Assembly (NCBI RefSeq): GCF_002802875.1
Contig: NZ_PEBI01000002.1
Span: 199,353-263,352 of the forward strand
Source of the DNA: Bifidobacterium primatium
Lineage (GTDB): Bacteria > Actinomycetota > Actinomycetes > Actinomycetales > Bifidobacteriaceae
Direction: 5' to 3'
Length of the DNA: 64,000 nucleotides
In this document: piece by piece, positions 60,238 to 64,000 of the stretch
Position numbering within the stretch: position 1 is the stretch's first letter
Layout of the letters: each line of letters starts with the position of its first letter
Notes under the pieces: generated by a model
What the model was told of the DNA's origin: nothing
Databases searched by the model: none
What the model saw: only the letters and a program-made list of their open reading frames with translations
Position numbers and translations under genes: made by a program

Positions 60238-62088
60238 ATGTCATTCGCATCCCTGTACCCCCGAGTCACCGCCACCCGCCGCATCCAGAGCATGAACGGC
60301 TCCTGGGACTTCCAGTTCGACCCCGACTCCCGCGGTGCGGAGGAAGGCTGGGCCAACGGCCTGCCCAACCCCACCGACATGCCCGTCCCCGCCAGCTTCG
60401 CCGACGTGTTCACCGACAAGTACTCGCGCGAATACACCGGCGACTTCTGGTACGTGACCGAACTGTTCGTCCCCGGCGAATGGCGTGACGGCAGCGTCGA
60501 CATCCGCTTCGACTCCGCCACTCACGCGGCCACCGTATTCGTCAACGGCACCGAGGTCGCCCGTCACGAAGGTGGGTTCCTGCCGTTCGTCGCGCATATC
60601 AACGACGCCGTCAGATGGAACGACTACAACACCGTGGCCGTCAGACTCAATAACGAACTGAGCTGGCAGACGCTACCGGTCGGCGAGACCCACACCCTGC
60701 CCGACGGCACGAGGATGAGCGCGCCGTACTTCGACTTCTACAACTACTCCGGACTGCAGCGCAACGTCAGCCTGCTCTACACGCCGAACGAGCGCATCGA
60801 GGACCTCGACGTCGTCCACCGCATCGACGCCGGTCCGGACTTCAACGGCGTGTTTGCCGACGCGCACGTGGACTACCGTGTCGTCACCTCCGGCAATCAT
60901 GACGTCGAGGTCGTCGTCCTCGACGAATGCGGCATCGAGGTCGCCCGTGCCAACGGCAAGGAAGGCACGCTCGACATCGCGAACGCCCACCTGTGGAACC
61001 TGCGCGCCGCCTACCTGTACCGTTTCGTCGTGCGCATCAAGGACGGCGACGACGTCATCGACGAATACTTCGACGAGATCGGCATCCGCACCGTGGAGGT
61101 GAGGGACTGCCGCATCCTCGTCAACGGCCGCGAGGTCTACCTCAAGGGCTTCGGCCGCCACGAGGACTCCAACATCCACGGCCGCGGCTTCGACCCGGTG
61201 GTCAACAAGCGCGACTACGAGGACATGAAGTGGATCGGCGCGAACTCGTTCCGCACATCGCACTACCCGTACGCCGAGGAGCAGCTGTACGAGGCCGACC
61301 GCGACGGCTTCTTCGTGATCGACGAGGCGCCCACCGTCGGCATGTTCAAGTCCACGATGAACTTCCTCGGCGCGTCCGGCGCCGTCAGCGACGAGAAGCC
61401 GAAGACCTTCTTCGACGAGGAGTCCGTGCAGACCGAGACGCTGGCCGTGCACCGCCGCACCCTGGAGGAGATGGTCGCCCGCGACAAGCGCCACGCCTCC
61501 GTATGCGCGTGGAGCCTGCTCAACGAGCCCGACACGACCAGCGAGGCCGCCGTCGCCTACTTCGAGAACATCTTCGACCTGGTCGCCGAGATCGACACGC
61601 AGAAGCGCCCGAAGACGTACGCGTCCATCATGATGGCGCCGGCGGGCGTCGACAAGACGCATCACGTGGCCGACTTCATCATGCTCAATCGCTATCACGG
61701 CTGGTACGTCAACGGCGGCTACGCCATCGCCAAGGGGCTCATCGACATGAAGGCCGAACTGGAGAAGTGGCACGAGCTCGAGCCGGACAAGCCGGTCATG
61801 TTCTCCGAATACGGCGCCGACACCATGGCCGGCGTCCACAAGCTGCCAAGCGTGATGTGGAGCGAGGAATACCAGGTCGAGGTGTTCAAGATGTGGTCCG
61901 AGATCTTCGACTCCTACGACTGGATCGTCGGCGAACAGCCGTGGAACCTCAACGACTTCCAGACCACCGAAGGCATCATGCGCGTGGACGGCAACAAGAA
62001 GGGCCTGTTCACCCGCGACCGCCAGCCCAAGATGGCGGCCTTCTACCTCAGGGACCGCTGGACCGCGATTCCCGACTACAAGGCGTGA
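60238..62088 (+). CDS. uidA: Beta-glucuronidase (GH2)
   Basis: The 616-residue enzyme matches E. coli GUS (603 residues) in length and order: FGRHED, acid/base E430 (WSLLNEPDT), NRYHGWYVNGG, nucleophile E524 (FSEYGADT), EQPWNLNDFQTTEGI and the glucuronate-binding N586-K587-K588 (GNKKGLFTRDRQPK). The N-K motif contacting the carboxylate marks it as a true glucuronidase. A bacterial loop 1 lies around residues 375-395 (MNFLGASGAVSDEKPKTFF). The ribosome site is weak (GAAAGAAG). It would release glucuronate for uxaC-eda. The aglycones could be plant phenolics or host conjugates. Confidence 0.94.
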   Translation: MSFASLYPRVTATRRIQSMNGSWDFQFDPDSRGAEEGWANGLPNPTDMPVPASFADVFTDKYSREYTGDFWYVTELFVPGEWRDGSVDIRFDSATHAATVFVNGTEVARHEGGFLPFVAHINDAVRWNDYNTVAVRLNNELSWQTLPVGETHTLPDGTRMSAPYFDFYNYSGLQRNVSLLYTPNERIEDLDVVHRIDAGPDFNGVFADAHVDYRVVTSGNHDVEVVVLDECGIEVARANGKEGTLDIANAHLWNLRAAYLYRFVVRIKDGDDVIDEYFDEIGIRTVEVRDCRILVNGREVYLKGFGRHEDSNIHGRGFDPVVNKRDYEDMKWIGANSFRTSHYPYAEEQLYEADRDGFFVIDEAPTVGMFKSTMNFLGASGAVSDEKPKTFFDEESVQTETLAVHRRTLEEMVARDKRHASVCAWSLLNEPDTTSEAAVAYFENIFDLVAEIDTQKRPKTYASIMMAPAGVDKTHHVADFIMLNRYHGWYVNGGYAIAKGLIDMKAELEKWHELEPDKPVMFSEYGADTMAGVHKLPSVMWSEEYQVEVFKMWSEIFDSYDWIVGEQPWNLNDFQTTEGIMRVDGNKKGLFTRDRQPKMAAFYLRDRWTAIPDYKA

Positions 62089-62170
62089 CGCGCCACCGCG
62101 CGGACGCCTGACGCAGCCGCGCGAACGCCTGACGAACGTGTCCGCAAATGCCAGGTGCGGATGACGAAAC

Positions 62171-62216
62171 GGCGGCGGGGATGGCCTGGAGGCCACATCC
62201 CCGCCGCCGTTCTTTT
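62171..62216 (+). terminator. Terminator after uidA
   Basis: GGCGGCGGGGATG pairs with CATCCCCGCCGCC around an inner GCCT/AGGC stem, followed by a TTCTTTTT tract. Confidence 0.85.
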
Positions 62217-62268
62217 TGCTGCCGTCCGTGTCGAATGCGATACGGCAGGCCGTCGCAAATGCTCAAAT

Positions 62269-62315
62269 GCGAATCGCCGCGGAGGTTCCGGGGGGAACCA
62301 TCCGCGGCGATTCGC
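62269..62315 (-). terminator. Terminator of the GH3 gene
   Basis: GCGAATCGCCGCGG and CCGCGGCGATTCGC form a 14-bp stem, with a further GGTTCC/GGAACC stem inside. It lies 15 bases beyond the GH3 stop on the reverse strand. Confidence 0.8.
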
Positions 62316-62329
62316 CGTATCAGTGGTAG

Positions 62330-64000
62330 TCAGTACCGCAGTCCGAATCCGTACTCGTAGTAGTGTCCGGCGGAGTCGCGGTAGGCGTAGGCCTTGCCGT
62401 TCTCGTCCTTCATGGCGTCGGGCATGTACCGGTCCTTGTCGTAGCCGGGCACGTCGTTCGGGCTGGCGCATACGCCGTCGGCGTCGACGGCGACCACGGC
62501 GTCGTTCTTCGGCAGCGTGATGGGCAGTCTGCCCTTCGCCGCGTGACGGCCGACGGTCACATCCATGCATGCCTTGTTATAGGTGTCGAATCCGGCGACC
62601 AGCGCGTCGACGTGGCGCTCGATATTGCCCGGCATCCATGCGAGCGAGAAGTTCACCGACGCCACCACGCGGCCGCCGTTCGCGTGCACGGCCGCCGCGA
62701 TGTCGGCGATGCGGGAGGCTCCCGCCAGCGTGGTCTCCTCGTGCGTGGTGCCGGCCGGGCGGCCCTCCTCGTCGGTGTCGCACACGGTCTTGCCCTCGCA
62801 GATGTCGATTTCGAGATAGCCCTTCGTGGCCGAGAAGTAGTTGCCGGAACGAGGGTCGGCGAACAGGATGGCGATGTCGGCGGCGGACGGGTCGTCGGTC
62901 AGTGTCATGCCGTAGTCGTCGGCGAGCATGGCGCGCAGCGACGTCGTGGCCTTCTCGCCGGTCTCGGCGTCCTTGCCGAACGCTTCGGCGTACACCGTCC
63001 TGCCGTCGGTCGCCGCGGCGTCGAGTGGCAGCGTGCGCGAGGAGTTCTTCAGCAGCGTCACCGAATCGCAGTGCACGGCGTAGGCCTCGTCCCAATCGGC
63101 GGCGGTGCCGACGACCGCCTCGGCGGCGTCGGGGTCTCGGTATGGGTTGTCGAACAGGCCGAGCGTGAACTTCTCGGTCAGCGTGCGCACGATGGCGCGG
63201 TCGAGCGCCTCGTCGCCGAGCGTCACCTGCTCGCGTGTGTAGCCGGCCGGCACATCATGCGAATCGTAGTAGCCGTTGCGTGCACGGTCGTACGCCTCGC
63301 GCGTCTCCGTCACGCTGAACGCGCCGGAGATCACGTCCACGCCGTTGTTCACGGCCAGGGCCACGCGTTCGGGGACGTCGAGGTCCTCCACGCCCCACGA
63401 CATCATGTGCGTGATGCCGGAGTCGGAGTTGATGTAGCCCCTGAATCCCATCTGGCCGCGCAGTAGACGTTGGATGAAGAACTCGTTGTATGCGAAGCCC
63501 ACGGCCTGCCATTCGATGGGATTGCCCTCGAGGTCGGTCTGCTCGGCGCTCTTCGCCTTGCAGGGCTTGGCGTAGTAAGGCATGATCGACGCCGCGTTTT
63601 TGTCGACGGCCGTGATGAACGCCGGAATATGGTACTTCTCGAGACTGCCCTCGGTGGGGTAGACGTTCCACTGGCCTTCGGCGTAGTGCGGGTCGAATCC
63701 GTTCTCGCGTGCGCCGCCGCCGGGGAAGTGCTTCACCGTCATGGCCACGCCGTCGCGGGTCAGCTCGTCGCCGCCCTGGACGGCCGGGATGAGATGCTCG
63801 AAGATTCGGCTCACCAGCTGCGGATTCTCACCGAACGTGCCGTAGGAGCGCTGCCAGCGCGGATCGGTCATCGTGTCGGCCATGTACATGTAGCCCTTTT
63901 TCATGCCGACGGCGTCCCATTCGCGGCGGATGGCGTCGCCGAAACGGTCGATGATGCCGAAGTCGCCGGTGCCGATCGTGGCGGCGGCGATGCCCAGCGT
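62330..64000 (-). CDS. Glycoside hydrolase family 3 enzyme, N-terminus beyond the window
   Basis: The 556 codons present belong to a GH3 beta-glycosidase. The frame runs open to the window edge, where it reads TLGIAAATIGTGDFGI and then IRREWDAVGMKKG, so the true start lies to the right. The TIM-barrel part shows VKHFPGGGARENG, with the conserved KH, and GFRGYINSDSGITHMMSWG with the nucleophile Asp near the end of the barrel. The second (alpha/beta) domain follows with VTLLKNSSRTLPLD and the Glu-containing region IADIAAAVHANGGRVV. Relatives act on beta-glucosides or xylosides. It is convergent with uidA. Confidence 0.88.
   Translation of the reverse strand, partial: TLGIAAATIGTGDFGIIDRFGDAIRREWDAVGMKKGYMYMADTMTDPRWQRSYGTFGENPQLVSRIFEHLIPAVQGGDELTRDGVAMTVKHFPGGGARENGFDPHYAEGQWNVYPTEGSLEKYHIPAFITAVDKNAASIMPYYAKPCKAKSAEQTDLEGNPIEWQAVGFAYNEFFIQRLLRGQMGFRGYINSDSGITHMMSWGVEDLDVPERVALAVNNGVDVISGAFSVTETREAYDRARNGYYDSHDVPAGYTREQVTLGDEALDRAIVRTLTEKFTLGLFDNPYRDPDAAEAVVGTAADWDEAYAVHCDSVTLLKNSSRTLPLDAAATDGRTVYAEAFGKDAETGEKATTSLRAMLADDYGMTLTDDPSAADIAILFADPRSGNYFSATKGYLEIDICEGKTVCDTDEEGRPAGTTHEETTLAGASRIADIAAAVHANGGRVVASVNFSLAWMPGNIERHVDALVAGFDTYNKACMDVTVGRHAAKGRLPITLPKNDAVVAVDADGVCASPNDVPGYDKDRYMPDAMKDENGKAYAYRDSAGHYYEYGFGLRY

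Noticed and set aside
1-64000. tRNA, rRNA, prophage or insertion-sequence genes
   Set aside because: I found no cloverleaf-like sequence, no rRNA conserved blocks, no transposase or phage protein, and no long terminal repeats.

Overview
The window looks like chromosome of a high-GC Gram-positive, most likely a Bifidobacterium. The evidence is the strong third-position G/C bias, mostly AGGAGG-type ribosome sites, many LacI-family sugar regulators, glycosidases paired with GPH symporters, and a sortase-type surface protein. No rRNA or tRNA lies in the window, so the genus is inferred from overall character. There are no insertion sequences, phage genes or CRISPR arrays.

Layout. 0.8-7.3 kb is a sugar-acid cluster: zinc-type alcohol dehydrogenase, MHS-family transporter, GntR/FCD repressor, aldo/keto reductase and a YiaK-like 2,3-diketo-L-gulonate reductase. 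7.3-25.5 kb is mainly housekeeping: MocR regulator, LysE-type exporter, U32 hydroxylase-type protein, laccase-domain peptidoglycan editing factor, IspD-like cytidylyltransferase, Pcp-like protein, DivIVA-like coiled-coil protein, PepC, Prs, two paralogous DAHP synthases with a frameshifted GH78 rhamnosidase between them, and MTA/SAH nucleosidase. 25.7-28.8 kb encodes a cell-wall protein with two acid-phosphatase domains.

29-50 kb is the metabolic core. It holds glucuronate isomerase (uxaC), fructuronate reductase (uxuB), mannonate dehydratase (uxuA), a KDG kinase (kdgK), KDPG aldolase (eda) and a GPH symporter. Together these form a complete glucuronate-to-pyruvate plus glyceraldehyde-3-phosphate route. 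Within it are an AraC/MFS/esterase module and a reverse-strand operon encoding a GntP-like permease, a TIM-barrel isomerase, a PfkB kinase, a 3-hexulose-6-phosphate synthase-like protein and a 6-phospho-3-hexuloisomerase-like protein. Repeated ACCGGT operators suggest that one LacI regulator controls both this operon and kdgK-eda.

50-64 kb carries glycoside release and uptake: two more LacI regulators, MATE and YddG-type exporters, a GH2 enzyme, a GPH symporter, a clear GH2 beta-glucuronidase and a GH3 enzyme cut by the window edge. The glucuronidase would supply glucuronate to the central pathway.

The most unusual non-coding material is three families of structured repeats. One has 51-bp periodicity around GGTTATAACGCA and occurs at two distant loci, each between convergent genes and next to a regulator. 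One is a set of three hairpins with compensating base changes between pepC and prs. One is a mirror-symmetric set of 29-bp-spaced motifs upstream of the ispD-like gene. The best metabolic lead is the hxlAB-like pair embedded in a sugar-acid operon.
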